Shown here piece after piece: positions 10,969 to 20,789 of a stretch of 64,000 nt of DNA. Under the pieces are notes generated by a model that did no database searches, had not been told where the DNA came from, and saw only the letters and a list, made by a program, of their open reading frames with translations. The DNA comes from Bufo bufo. Its lineage: Eukaryota; Chordata; Amphibia; Anura; Bufonidae. The DNA lies in contig NC_053389.1 of NCBI RefSeq assembly GCF_905171765.1, forward strand, positions 781,020,772 through 781,084,771. Direction: 5' to 3'. Made by a program: the position numbers and the translations under genes. Every line of letters starts with the position of its first letter. The first letter of the stretch is position 1.

Positions 10969-11675
10969 GGCTACTTTCACACTTGCGTTTTTCTTTTCCG
11001 GCGCTGAGTTCAGTCCTAGGGGCTCAATACCGGAAAAGAACTGATCAGTTTTATCCTAATGCATTCTGAATGGAGAGAGTTTTTTGGCCGGAGAAAATAC
11101 CGCAGCATACTGCGCTTTTTGCTCCGGCCAAAAATCCTGAAGACTTGCCGCAAGGCCGGATCCGGAATGAATGCCCATTGAAAGGCATTGATCCGGATCC
11201 GGCCTTAAGCTAAACGTCGTTTCGGCGCATTGCCGGATCCGACGTTTAGCTTTTTCTGAATGGTTACCATAGATGCCAGGACGCTAAAGTCCTGTTTGCC
11301 ATGGTAAAGGGGGAGCAGTATACTTACCGTCCGTGCGGCTCCCGGGGCGCTTCAGAGTGACGTCAGGGCGCCCCAGGTGCATGGATGACGTGATCGCATG
11401 GATCACGTCATCCATGCGCATGGGGCGTTCTGACGTCATTCTGGAGCGCCCCGGGAGCCGCACGGACGGTAAGTATACTGCTCCCCCGCTCCCACTACTA
11501 CTATGGCAACCAGGACTTTAATAGCGTCCTGGGTGCCATAGTAACACTGAACGCATTTTGAAGACGGATCCGTCTTCAAATGCTTTCAGTTCACTTGCGT
11601 TTTTCCGGATCCAACGTGTAATTCCGGCAAGTGGAGTACACGCCGGATCCGGACAACGCAAGTGTGAAAGAGGCC
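10969..11675. mobile_element. MITE copy C, sister of A
   Basis: Starts ggctactttcacacttgcgt and ends acgcaagtgtgaaagaggcc, flanked by TAA. From about 11085 it is closely similar to copy A, including the inverted repeat with gacgtca. It is preceded by caaagtttggattgtctaa (10950-10968), a copy of the sequence preceding A at 9660. Confidence 0.75.
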
Positions 11676-11747
11676 TAATCCGTTCAGGATGTCTTCAGTT
11701 CAGTCTTTTTGACTGATCAGGCAAAAGATAAAACCGCAGCATGCTAA

Positions 11748-12245
11748 GGCTACTTTCACACCAGCGTTAGGTGCGGATCCGTCTGGTATCTGCACAGACG
11801 GATCCGTATCTATAATGCAAACGCTTGTATCCGTTCAGAACTGATCCGTTTGCATTACCACGAACAAAAATAAATAAATAAAAAATAAATAAATACATTA
11901 TTTTTTTTGTTCATGGTAATGCAAACGGATCCGTTTTGACTTACACTAAAAGTCAATGGGAGGCGGATCCGTTTTCAATTGCACCATATTGTGTCAGTGA
12001 AAACGGATCCTTCCCCATTGACTTACATTGTAAGTCAGGACGGATCCGTTTGGCTCTGCAAGCAGCGTTTTGGTGTCCGCCTCCAGAGTGGAATGGAGGC
12101 TGAACGGAGGCAAACTGATGCATTCTGAACGGATCCTTATCCATTCAGAATGAATTGGGGCTAAACTGATCCGTTTTGGGCGGCTTGTGAGAGCCCTGAT
12201 ACGGATCTCACAAGCGGACCCAGAAACGCCAGTGTGAAAGTAGCC
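11748..12245. mobile_element. MITE copy D, nested in an older copy
   Basis: Starts ggctactttcacaccagcgt and ends acgccagtgtgaaagtagcc, flanked by TAA at 11745-11747 and 12246-12248. The flanks 11679-11747 and 12249-12604 are the two halves of an older related MITE, whose own right end is gcaagtgtgaaagtagcc at 12604. D therefore inserted into a family member. Confidence 0.75.
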
Positions 12246-12615
12246 TAAGGTTTTATTTACAGCCAAAAAAACGGAAGACTTGCCTGATCCGGCATTTTTT
12301 TTCATAGGAATGTATTAGTGCCGGATCCGGCATTCAAAATACCGGAGTGCCGGATCCGACCTTCCGGTCTGCGCATGCGCAGACCGAAAAAAAGGTCAAA
12401 ATAATAAATGCCGGATCCGTTTTGCCAGTTGACACCGGAAAGACGGATCCGGCATTTCAATGCATTTTTCTGACTGATCCGGCATTTTTAAGACTGATCA
12501 GGATCCTCATCAGTCTTACAAATGCCATCAGTTGGCATACGTTTTGCCGGATCCGGCGACGGAACTGCTTGCCGGATCACTCTGCTGCAAGTGTGAAAGT
12601 AGCCTAATATATATA

Positions 12616-13649
12616 CACTCACCTAAAGAATTATTAGGAACACCTGTTCTATTTCTCATTAATGCAATTATCTAGTCAACCAGTCACATGGCAGTTGCTT
12701 CAATGCATTTAGGGGGGTGGTCCTGGTCAAGACAATCTCCTGAACTCCAAACTGAAAGTCAGAATGGGAAAGAAAGGTGATTTAAGCAATTTTGAGCGTG
12801 GCATGGTTGTTGGTGCCAGACGGGCCGGTCTGAGTATTTCACAATCTGCTCAGTTACTGGGATTTTCACGCACAACCATTTCTAGGGTTTACAAAGAGTG
12901 GTGTGAAAAGGGAAAAACATCCAGTATGCGGCAGTCCTGTGGGCAAAAATGCCTTGTGGATGCTAGAGGTCAGAGGAGAATGGGCCGACTGATTCAAGCT
13001 GATAGAAGAGCAACGTTGACTGAAATAACCACTCGTTACAACCGAGGTATGCAGCAAAGCATTTGTGAAGCCACAACACGGATGGGCTACAACAGCAGAA
13101 GACCCCACCGGGTACCACTCATCTCCACTACAAATAGGAAAAAGAGGCTACAATTTGCACGAGCTCACCAAAATTGGACTGTTGAAGACTGGAAAAATGT
13201 TGCCTGGTCTGATGAGTCTCGATTTCTGTTGAGACATTCAAATGGTAGAGTCCGAATTTGGCGTAAACAGAATGAGAAGATGTATCCATCCTCTGATGGC
13301 TACTTCCAGCAGGATAATGCACCATGTCACAAAGCTCGAATCATTTCAAATTGGTTTCTTGAACATAACAATGAGTTCACTGTACTAAAATGGCCCCACA
13401 GTCACCAGATCTCAACCCAATAGAGCATCTTTGGGATGTGGTGGAACGGGAGCTTCGTGCCCTGGATGTGCATCCCTCAAATCTCCATCAACTGCAAGAT
13501 GCTATCCTATCAATATGGGCCAACATTTCTAAAGAATGCTATCAGCACCTTGTTGAATCAATGCCACGTAGAATTAAGGCAGTTCTGAAGGCAAAAGGGG
13601 GTCCAACACCGTATTAGTATGGTGTTCCTAATAATTCTTTGGGTGAGTG
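12616..13649 (+). mobile_element. Tc1/mariner element, DD36E spacing
   Basis: Ends are inverted repeats: cactcacctaaagaattatt on the left and aataattctttgggtgagtg on the right, both bordered by TA in a TA-rich tract. About 1.03 kb, shorter than a complete element because the transposase has an internal deletion. Confidence 0.9.
12764..13617 (+). pseudogene. Tc1/mariner transposase with internal deletion and frameshift
   Basis: DDE transposase. The N-terminus (MGKKGDLSNFERGMVVGARR) is followed by a helix-turn-helix region (ISQSAQLLGFSRTTISRVYK). The first catalytic Asp is in AWSDESRF, the second in YFQQDNAPCH and the Glu in SPDLNPIEHLWD. With the single missing base near 13395 allowed for, 36 residues separate the second D from the E, as in the DD36E group. 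Between the first and second Asp the usual glycine-rich VMVWG region is absent: the sequence jumps from IWRKQNEKM to YPSSDGY, so roughly 70-80 residues were deleted. It cannot be active. Confidence 0.9.
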
Positions 13650-13688
13650 TATATAATCCAGTATTAATTGTACCTCTTCTTTTCATAG

Positions 13689-13887
13689 GATGACCATTCA
13701 ACTTTACTTGTTCAGTTTCCCTGTTTTGGAGTTAATTATCAATGATTGATAGATGATGGCAACAACGCTGTTCACCTCGTTCAAGTTACCAGTAAGTATC
13801 ACTTTCTTTGAATGAATAAAAACCTTATGAATATTGATCCACATGCTAATAATGCTCCCTCATTTTGCAGGTGAATTTGGTTTCCAG
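13689..13887 (+). other. Exon-intron-exon-like stretch, unidentified
   Basis: A polypyrimidine tract plus ag (…cttcttttcatag) precedes 13689. From there one frame reads 34 codons with a single TGA (codon 19), then a consensus donor gtaagt at 13792, a 79-bp putative intron with a branch-like gctaat and ttttgcag, and exon-like sequence from 13871 in matching phase (SEFGFQL across the junction). A Harbinger-like MITE cuts it at 13888. The protein is not recognised. It may be a decayed host exon pair, a transposon gene, or chance. Confidence 0.25.
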
Positions 13888-13890
13888 TTA

Positions 13891-14335
13891 AGCCTCATTC
13901 ACATGTCAGTGTTTCACGGACGTGTGCTGTACGTGTTCTCCGCGGACAGCACACGTCCCCATTCATTTGAATGTGTGTATTCACACATCAGTGTTTTAGC
14001 ACGGTCCCTGGGTCCGTGTTTTCAGCACGGATGCATGTCCTATCTTGGTCCGTGTTCCCGGATCCCTAACGCCCATTATAGTCTATGGGTCAGTGAAAAA
14101 CACGGATGCAACACGGATGCCATCCGTGTTGCATCCGTATTTCACGGATCATTAAGAAGCGATGCTTTGAAAATTATTTTTCAGCTGTTCAGTGTCAGTG
14201 AAACGCAGATGCAACACGGAAAGCAAAAAACGGACACACGGACCCAACACGGATCCTTCACGGACAGCTTCACGGATGCATCACTGACCACCTGCTCACG
14301 GATTTGAGCATGGACACGGACATGTGAATGAGGCT
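13891..14335. mobile_element. TTA-flanked MITE
   Basis: TTA at 13888-13890 and 14336-14338 brackets inverted ends agcctcattcacatg and catgtgaatgaggct. The interior repeats short motifs such as cacggatgc, cacggac and gtgtttcacgga in both orientations. The 3-bp TTA duplication fits PIF/Harbinger-type elements. No coding potential. Confidence 0.8.
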
Positions 14336-14360
14336 TTAATGGTTGTTTTCTGAAGATTAA

Positions 14361-15356
14361 GGCCCCTTTCACACGGGCAGGATTTCCGCGCGGGTGCAAT
14401 GTGTGAGGTGAACGCATTGCACCCGCACTGAATCCGGACCCATTCATTTCTATGGGGCTGTGCACATGAGCGGTGATTTTCACGCATCACTTGTGCGTTG
14501 TGTGAAAATCGCAGCATGCTCCTCTTTGTGCGTTTTTCACGTAACGCAGGCCCCATAGAAGTGAATGGGGTTGCGTGAAAATCGCAAGCATCCGCAAGCA
14601 AGTGCGGAGGCGGTGCGATTTTCATGCACGGTTGCTAGGTGATGATCGGGATGGAGACCCGATCATTATTATTTCCCCTTATAACATGGTTATAAGGGAA
14701 AATAATAGCATTCTGAATACAGAATGTATAGTACAATAGGGCTGGAGGGGTTAAAAAAATAAAAATAAAATTGAACTCACCTTAATCCACTTGTTCGCGC
14801 AGCCGGCATCTCTTCTGTCTTCTTTTGTGAGGAATAGGACCTTTGATGACGTCACTACGTTCATCACATGGTCCGTCACATGATCCATCACCATGGTAAA
14901 AGATCATGTGATGGACCATGTGATGAGCGCAGTGACGTCATCAAAGGTCCTATTCCTCACAAAAGAAGACAGAAGAGATGCCGGCTGCGCGAACAAGTGG
15001 ATTAAGGTGAGTTAAAAAATTTTTAATTTTTTTTTAACCCCTCCAGCCCTATTGTACTATGCATTGTGTATTCAGAATGCTACTATTTTCACTTATAACC
15101 ATGTTATAAGGGAAAATAATACAATCTACACAACCTTGAACCCAAACCTGAACTTCTGTGAAGAAGTCCGGGTCTGGGTACCACAGTCAGTTTTTTATCA
15201 CGTGCAAAACACATTGCACCCGCGTGATAAAAACTAAACAACGGAACGCAATCGCAGTCAAAACTGACTGCAATTGGGTACCTTCTCCCGGGGGTTTGCC
15301 GCAATGCACCGGGACGCATCCGGACCTAATCCGGACACGCTCGTCTGCAAGGGGCC
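14361..15356. mobile_element. TAA-flanked MITE with a large internal palindrome
   Basis: TAA at 14358-14360 and 15357-15359 flanks ends ggcccctttcacacgggc and its imperfect complement gtctgcaaggggcc. The core (about 14690-15120) is a near-perfect palindrome centred near 14888, with arms containing ccagccctattgtac, cacttgttcgcgcagccgg and tttgatgacgtca. The outer third on each side is rich in cgcattgcacc-type words. Probably two MITEs, one inside the other. Confidence 0.75.
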
Positions 15357-15359
15357 TAA

Positions 15360-15734
15360 GAATCTAGATCACAGACTGCTGTCAATTGAATTTGCAGATT
15401 TATTGACGGTAAGTTTTTGGTTTGCTGTTTACTTTAGTACTTTATCTGATTGCACTGGTCAGCACAAGGGGTGGTCTCAGAGAGAGGTTTTGTACATCGT
15501 ACATTAAAGAGAGCACTTTAAAATACAATCCTAACTACAATCATTTTTCCTGCTCCTAGGTCTGCCACTGTGCGTAACCGCCGGCCACTACTTTTTATTA
15601 TCTCATTCAGATTTTTTATTTTCAATAAAAAATAAAATACTTTACTACTTTTAGATGGCATTCTTCTTCTTCTTATTATTATTATGCACTTATTGGATTA
15701 AAATGTATTTTCTCGGTGAGATTTTAGTTCTGCT
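15360..15734. other. No recognisable gene; isolated splice-like signals
   Basis: AT-rich single-copy-looking sequence. A short open stretch (NLDHRLLSIEFADLLT) ends at a donor-like gtaagt at 15409, and a polypyrimidine-ag acceptor occurs at 15559. These signals could belong to the same unidentified unit as 13689-13887, but no consistent reading frame joins them. I do not call a gene. Confidence 0.3.
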
Positions 15735-15849
15735 ATTGGGCATGTTGGGCGTGCAGGGGTCTGGTGGTGTTAGGAAACGGTATTGAGGGTAGGGGGGGCC
15801 CAAACTGAACTCTGGCACCAGGGCCCATGAGCCTATAGCTACGCCCCTG
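15735..15849. mobile_element. Right-end fragment of a hAT element
   Basis: Ends in tagctacgcccctg, the reverse complement of the hAT terminus caggggcgtagcta, preceded by gggcccatgagcc. It resembles the right end at 7747. No left terminus was found, so this is a truncated remnant. Confidence 0.5.
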
Positions 15850-16034
15850 GTGATACAACAAAGAGATATAGTGAAGAGACTGAATGAGTGGACTGAGGAC
15901 ATTGTAAGGGATCAGTGACTATTACTGAGTCACCGCAGACAAAATTCCGCACATTACACGTAATTATACCGAGAATACAGAGACGAACCGGCAGTGTCAT
16001 CTGTGCTGGAGCAGTCAAGTGTTTCCAGATCCAG

Positions 16035-16290
16035 GTGTTTATTTATTTTACACACTTATATAGCGCTGACATATTCCGCAGAGCTTTACAGACATTATTG
16101 CTTGCTGTCCCCAACAGGGCTCACAATCTAAGTTCTCTATCAGTATGTCTCTGGAGTGTGGGGGGAAACCAGAGAACCCGGAGGAAACCCATGGGGAGAA
16201 CACGCAAACTCCATGCAGATGTTGTCCTTGGTCAGATTCAAACCTAGGACCCCAGCGCTGCAAGGCACCAGTGCTAATCACTGAGCCATC
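16035..16290. repeat. SINE/LINE-tail-like dispersed repeat
   Basis: Contains acttatatagcgctgacata, ggaaacccatggggagaaca, the B-box-like gattcaaacctaggacc and cagtgctaatcactgagcca. This string of words is characteristic of an abundant interspersed repeat family of aquatic vertebrates and amphibians. The pol III A box is not clear, so SINE versus LINE 3' tail is left open. It is followed by a (TA)n/(TG)n microsatellite at 16293-16327. Confidence 0.6.
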
Positions 16291-16382
16291 GTGCTGTGTG
16301 TATGTGTATATATATGTATATATATACACTTACCTTATTCCGGTGATATTCGGTACAGCTCACTTCGGTGCAATGTATAAAT

Positions 16383-16920
16383 ATATAGGGCAATATGCCC
16401 TTTAACAAGATGGCGATGTCTGTTTGATACTATAGAACGCATGCGCCACATTTTCTGCATCATGACTCCTAGGATTACGCTTGTCTGGACATGCGCATTG
16501 AAGAGACAGAGACGCTCAACGAACGCGATGGTCTATGTGGGCGCTATGACTTCCTAAGGTTATATTTCTTTGATCCGTACTCATTATTACATCACTGTTT
16601 TTATCATGATCTGTAACGGCATTATTTTTTCACATAAAGTGATTTAGTCCCGAGGATATAGATCACATGACACATGTCAGTTTATGCACATGCACTTTGT
16701 GTTTTGTATCAGATGTATGTAATTGGAGCCTAATTGTAACTTCAATCTGATTGGTTTCACACTTATGAAATGTCTTTTATATGCTCTCACTTTCACTACC
16801 TCTATGCTTGAGGAAGGTTCTGGTGAGCCGAAACGTCGCAAGTTTGCCATACTATGGGTGAATAAACCGAGTATTTCACTATTATTTTGGAGTGCAGTCC
16901 GACTTCTTCTATCTCTATAT
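16383..16920. repeat. Noncoding dispersed repeat tail
   Basis: No open frame is convincing. The segment cttgaggaaggttctggtga followed by gccgaaacgtcgc and a gaataaa signal (16800-16865) is a phrase I recognise as part of a vertebrate interspersed repeat; the class is not certain. The remainder is unassigned. Confidence 0.35.
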
Positions 16921-16931
16921 GTATATATATA

Positions 16932-18494
16932 CAGGGAGTGCAGAATTATTAGGCAAGTTGTATTTTTGAGGATTAATTTTATTATTGAACAACAACCATG
17001 TTCTCAATGAACCCAAAAAACTCATTAATATCAAAGCTGAATATTTTTGGAAGTAGTTTTTAGTTTGTTTTTAGTTTTAGCTATTTTAGGGGGATATCTG
17101 TGTGTGCAGGTGACTATTACTGTGCAGAATTATTAGGCAACTTAACAAAAAACAAATATATACCCATTTCAATTATTTATTTTTACCAGTGAAACCAATA
17201 TAACATCTCAACATTCACAAATATACATTTCTGACATTCAAAAACAAAACAAAAATAAATCAGTGACCAATATAGCCACCTTTCTTTGCAAGGACACTCA
17301 AAAGCCTGCCATCCATGGATTCTGTCAGTGTTTTGATCTGTTCACCATCAACATTGCGTGCAGCAGCAACCACAGCCTCCCAGACACTGTTCAGAGAGGT
17401 GTACTGTTTTCCCTCCTTGTAAATCTCACATTTGATGATGGACCACAGGTTCTCAATGGGGTTCAGATCAGGTGAACAAGGAGGCCATGTCATTAGATTT
17501 TCTCCTTTTATACCCTTTCTTGCCAGCCACGCTGTGGAGTACTTGGACGCGTGTGATGGAGCATTGTCCTGCATGAAAATCATGTTTTTCTTGAAGGATG
17601 CAGACTTCTTCCTGTACCACTGCTTGAAGAAGGTGTCTTCCAGAAACTGGCAGTAGGACTGGGAGTTGAGCTCGACTCCATCCTCAACCCGAAAAGGCCC
17701 CACAAGCTCATCTTTGATGATACCAGCCCAAACCAGTACTCCACCTCCACCATGCTGGCGTCTGAGTCGGACTGGAGCTCTCTGCCCTTTACCAATCCAG
17801 CCACGGGCCCATCCATCTGGCCCATCAAGACTCACTCTCATTTCATCAGTCCATAAAACCTTAGAAAAATCAGTCTTGAGATATTTCTTGGCCCAGTCTT
17901 GACGTTTCAGCTTGTGTGTCTTGTTCAGTGGTGGTCGTCTTTCAGCCTTTCTTACCTTGGCCATGTCTCTGAGTATTGCACACCTTGTGCTTTTGGGCAC
18001 TCCAGTGATGTTGCAGCTCTGAAATATGGCCAAACTGGTGGCAAGTGGCATCTTGGCAGCTGCACGCTTGACTTTTCTCAGTTCATGGGCAGTTATTTTG
18101 CGCCTTGGTTTTTCCACACGCTTCTTGCGACCCTGTTGACTATTTTGAATGAAACGCTTGATTGTTCGATGATCACGCTTCAGAAGCTTTGCAATTTTAA
18201 GAGTGCTGCATCCCTCTGCAAGAGATCTCACTATTTTTGACTTTTCTGAGCCTGTCAAGTCCTTCTTTTGACCCATTTTGCCAAAGGAAAGGAAGTTTCC
18301 TAATAATTATGCACACCTAATATAGGGTGTTGATGTCATTAGACCACACCCCTTCTCATTACAGAGATGCACATCACCTAATATGCTTAATTGGTAGAAG
18401 GCTTTCGAGCCTATACAGCTTGGAGTAAGACAACATGCATAAAGAGGATGATGTGGTCAAAATACTCATTTGCCTAATAATTCTGCACGCAGTG
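16932..18494 (-). mobile_element. Tc1/mariner element, DD37E spacing, apparently complete
   Basis: TA is present at 16930-16931 and 18495-18496. Termini: left cagggagtgcagaattatta, right the reverse complement of cactgcgtgcagaattatta. The end motif gtgcagaattattaggcaa recurs at about 17122-17140 on the left, and a related copy (cctaataattatgcac) lies at about 18299-18314 on the right. Each end thus has an outer and an inner repeat (IR/DR layout), typical of transposase binding sites. The transposase frame between them is open. Confidence 0.92.
17260..18276 (-). CDS. Tc1/mariner transposase, DD37E, intact 338-codon frame
   Basis: Cut-and-paste DDE transposase acting in the nucleus on the inverted repeats around it. 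N-terminal paired helix-turn-helix DNA-binding region: MGQKKDLTGSEKSKIVRSLA, then CSTLKIAKLLKRDHRTIKRF (about residues 1-50), followed by a basic linker with GRKKR. Catalytic domain: first Asp in VLWTDEMRVS (about residue 145), the glycine-rich GGGGVLVWAG, second Asp in IFMQDNAPSH and Glu in SPDLNPIENLW. I count 37 residues between second Asp and Glu, the DD37E signature. Length (338 aa) is normal for the superfamily, and no stop or frameshift interrupts it. The ATG at 18276 is chosen because it gives the full N-terminus. Whether it is still active cannot be told from sequence. Confidence 0.93.
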   Translation of the reverse strand: MGQKKDLTGSEKSKIVRSLAEGCSTLKIAKLLKRDHRTIKRFIQNSQQGRKKRVEKPRRKITAHELRKVKRAAAKMPLATSLAIFQSCNITGVPKSTRCAILRDMAKVRKAERRPPLNKTHKLKRQDWAKKYLKTDFSKVLWTDEMRVSLDGPDGWARGWIGKGQRAPVRLRRQHGGGGVLVWAGIIKDELVGPFRVEDGVELNSQSYCQFLEDTFFKQWYRKKSASFKKNMIFMQDNAPSHASKYSTAWLARKGIKGENLMTWPPCSPDLNPIENLWSIIKCEIYKEGKQYTSLNSVWEAVVAAARNVDGEQIKTLTESMDGRLLSVLAKKGGYIGH

Positions 18495-18540
18495 TATATA
18501 GAGAGAGAGAGAGTTTTTTGGAAATATATATATATATATA

Positions 18541-20113
18541 CACTGCTCAAAAAAATAAAGGGAACACTTAAACAACACAATGTAACTCCAAGTCAATCAC
18601 ACTTCTGTGAAATCAAACTGTCCACTTAGGAAGCAACACTGAGTGACAATCACTTTCACATGCTGTTGTGCTAATGGGATAGACAACAGGTGGAAATTAT
18701 AGGCAATTAGCAAGACACCCCCTATAAAGGAGTGGTTCTGCAGGTGGTGACCACAGACCACTTCTCAGTTCCTATGCTTTCTGGCTGATGTTTTGGTCTC
18801 TTTTGAATGCTGGCGGTGCTTTCACTCTAGTGGTAGCATGAGACGGAGTCTACAACCCACACAAGTGGCTCAGGTAGTGCAGCTTATCCAGGATGGCACA
18901 TCAATGCAAGCTGTGGCAAGAAGGTTTGCTGTGTCTGTCAGCGTAGTGTCCAGAGCATGGAGGCACTACCAGGAGACAGGTCAGTACATCAGGAGACGTG
19001 GAGGAGGCCGTAGGAGGGCAACAACCCAGCAGCAGGACCGCTACCTCCGCCTTTGTGCAAGGAGGAACAGGAGGAGCACTGCCAGAGCCCTGCAAAATGA
19101 CCTCCAGCAGTCCACAAATGTGCATGTGTCTGCTCAAACGGTCAGAAACAGACTCCATGAGGGTGATATGAGGGCCCGACATCCACAGGTGGGGGTTGTG
19201 CTTACAGCCCAACACCGTGCAGGACGTTTGGCATTTGCCAGAGAACACCAAGATTGGCAAATTCGCCACTGGCGCCCTTTGCTCTTCACAGATGAAAGCA
19301 GGTTCACACTGAGCACAGATGTGACAGAGTCTGGAGACGCCGTGGAGAACGTTCTGCTGCCTGCAACATACTCCAGCATGACCGGTTTGGCATTGGGTCA
19401 GTAATGGTGTGGGGTGGCATTTCTTTGGAGGGCTGCACAGCCCTCCATGTGCTCGCCAGAGGTAGCCTGACTGACATTAGGTACCGAGTTGAGATCCCCA
19501 GACCCCTTGTGAGACCATATGCTGGTGCGGTTGGCCCTGGGTTCCTCCTAATGCAAGACAATGCTAGACCTCATGTGGCTGGAGTGTGTCAGCAGTTCCT
19601 GCAAGACGAAGGCATTGATGCTATGGACTGGCCCGCCCGTTCCCCAGACTTGAATCCAATTGAGCACATCTGGGACATCATGTCTCGCTCTATCCACCAA
19701 CGTCACGTTGCACCACAGACTGTCCAGGAGTTGGCAGATGCTTTAGTCCAGGTCTGGGAGGAGATCCCTCAGGAGACCGTCTGCCACCTCATCAGGAGCA
19801 TGCACAGGCGTTGTAGGGAGGTCATACAGGCACATGGAGGCCACACACACACTACTGAGCCTCATTTTGACTTGTTTTAAGGACATTACATCAAAGTTGG
19901 ATCAGCCTGTAGTGTGTTTTTCCACTTTAATTTTGAGTGTGACTCCAAATCCAGACCTCCATGGGTTAAAAAATTTGATTTCCATTTTTAATTTTTGTGT
20001 GATTTTGTTGTCAGCACATTCAACTATGTAAAGAACAAAGTATTTCAGAAGAATATTTAATTAATTCAGATCTAGGATGTGTTATTTTTGTGTTCCCTTT
20101 ATTTTTTTGAGCA

Positions 20114-20116
<3 letters not shown>
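18541..20116 (+). mobile_element. Tc1-like element, DD34E
   Basis: TA at 18539-18540 and 20117-18 borders inverted ends cactgctcaaaaaaataaag and attttttgagcagtg. The transposase lies centrally. It sits directly between (TA)n tracts, the right one running to about 20152. The terminal sequence is one I recognise from a widely distributed Tc1 family of fish and amphibians. Confidence 0.93.
18793..19880 (+). pseudogene. Tc1 transposase (DD34E), one frameshift
   Basis: The likely start is the ATG at 18838 ([20 protein letters not shown]), which begins the helix-turn-helix part; the upstream ATG at 18793 adds 15 unlikely residues. The first Asp is in [12 protein letters not shown]. Directly after this the frame changes at about 19316-19320: the second frame is open from 19320 ([12 protein letters not shown]) to 19880 and includes VMVWGGIS, the second Asp in LLMQDNARPH and the Glu in SPDLNPIEHIWD, 34 residues apart. 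A small deletion near 19316 is the only disabling change seen, so the copy is rather young. Confidence 0.9.
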
Positions 20117-20151
<35 letters not shown>

Positions 20152-20152
20152 T
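20117..20152. repeat. (TA)n microsatellite
   Basis: Uninterrupted TA dinucleotides directly after the Tc1 right end. Such tracts are favoured landing sites for TA-specific Tc1/mariner transposases. Similar tracts flank 12616, 16932 and 18541. Confidence 0.95.
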
Positions 20153-20204
20153 TTTTTTTATGGGGAAGCCGCTAATAGCCCTATATACCTTGGCAGTTAC
20201 AAAC

Positions 20205-20775
20205 AGCATCCTGCCCCCTTAATAGTGACCTCCACAGTGCCCCGTCCCCTTAATAGTGACCTCTACAGCACCCCACCCACTAAACAGTAACCTCCACAGG
20301 GCCATGCCCCCTTAACAGTGACCTCTACAGCACACCACTCCCTAAACATTTACTTGTACAGCGCCCCACCGCCTTAACAGTGACCTCCCCCCTTTAATGA
20401 CTTCCACAGCACCCTGCCCCCTTAACAGTGACCTCCACAGCACTCCCTTAACAGTGACTTCTACAGTGCTTTAACAGTGATCTCCTCAGCACCACACCCC
20501 CTTATCAGTGACCTCCACAGCACCCCGCCCAATTAACAGTTACCTTTACAGCACCCCGGCCCATTAACAGTTACCTTTACAGCACCCCGCCCCATTAACA
20601 GTTACCTTTACAGCACCTCACCCCGTTAACAGTGACCTCCACAGCACCTTACCCCTTAACAGTGACCTGCACAGCTCCCCATCCCCTTAGCTGTGACCTC
20701 TACAGCACCCTGCCCCTTAACAGTGACCTCCACAGCGCTCCCTTAACAGTGACCTCTACAGCGCCCCCCCCCCCC
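20205..20775. repeat. 30-33 bp minisatellite, left part
   Basis: About 18 degenerate units of the type ccttaacagtgacctccaca with gcaccccgcccc. The array stops in a C-run at 20775, at the TTAA where the piggyBac element begins, and the same unit resumes at 39745 after that element. Confidence 0.9.
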
Positions 20776-20789
20776 TTAACCCCTTAGGG

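Larger units (their letters stand above)
9678..12604. mobile_element. Cluster of nested TAA-flanked MITEs
   Basis: The cluster begins after TAA (9675-9677) and ends before TAA (12605-12607). It contains at least four full copies of a MITE superfamily whose ends read ggctactttcacactngcgt and acgcnagtgtgaaagtagcc, each bordered by TAA or TTA, as in Harbinger-type elements. The internal sequence is full of ggatccgg/ccggatcc palindromes. No transposase is present. Sub-elements are listed individually. Confidence 0.8.

Noticed and set aside
15358..15570. Continuation of the exon-like unit into a multi-exon gene
   Set aside because: Splice-like signals exist but frames do not join without stops, and no protein family is recognisable.
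16200..16280. tRNA gene suggested by gattcaaacctaggacc
   Set aside because: Only the B-box-like word is present; no cloverleaf or A box is evident. It is part of an interspersed repeat.
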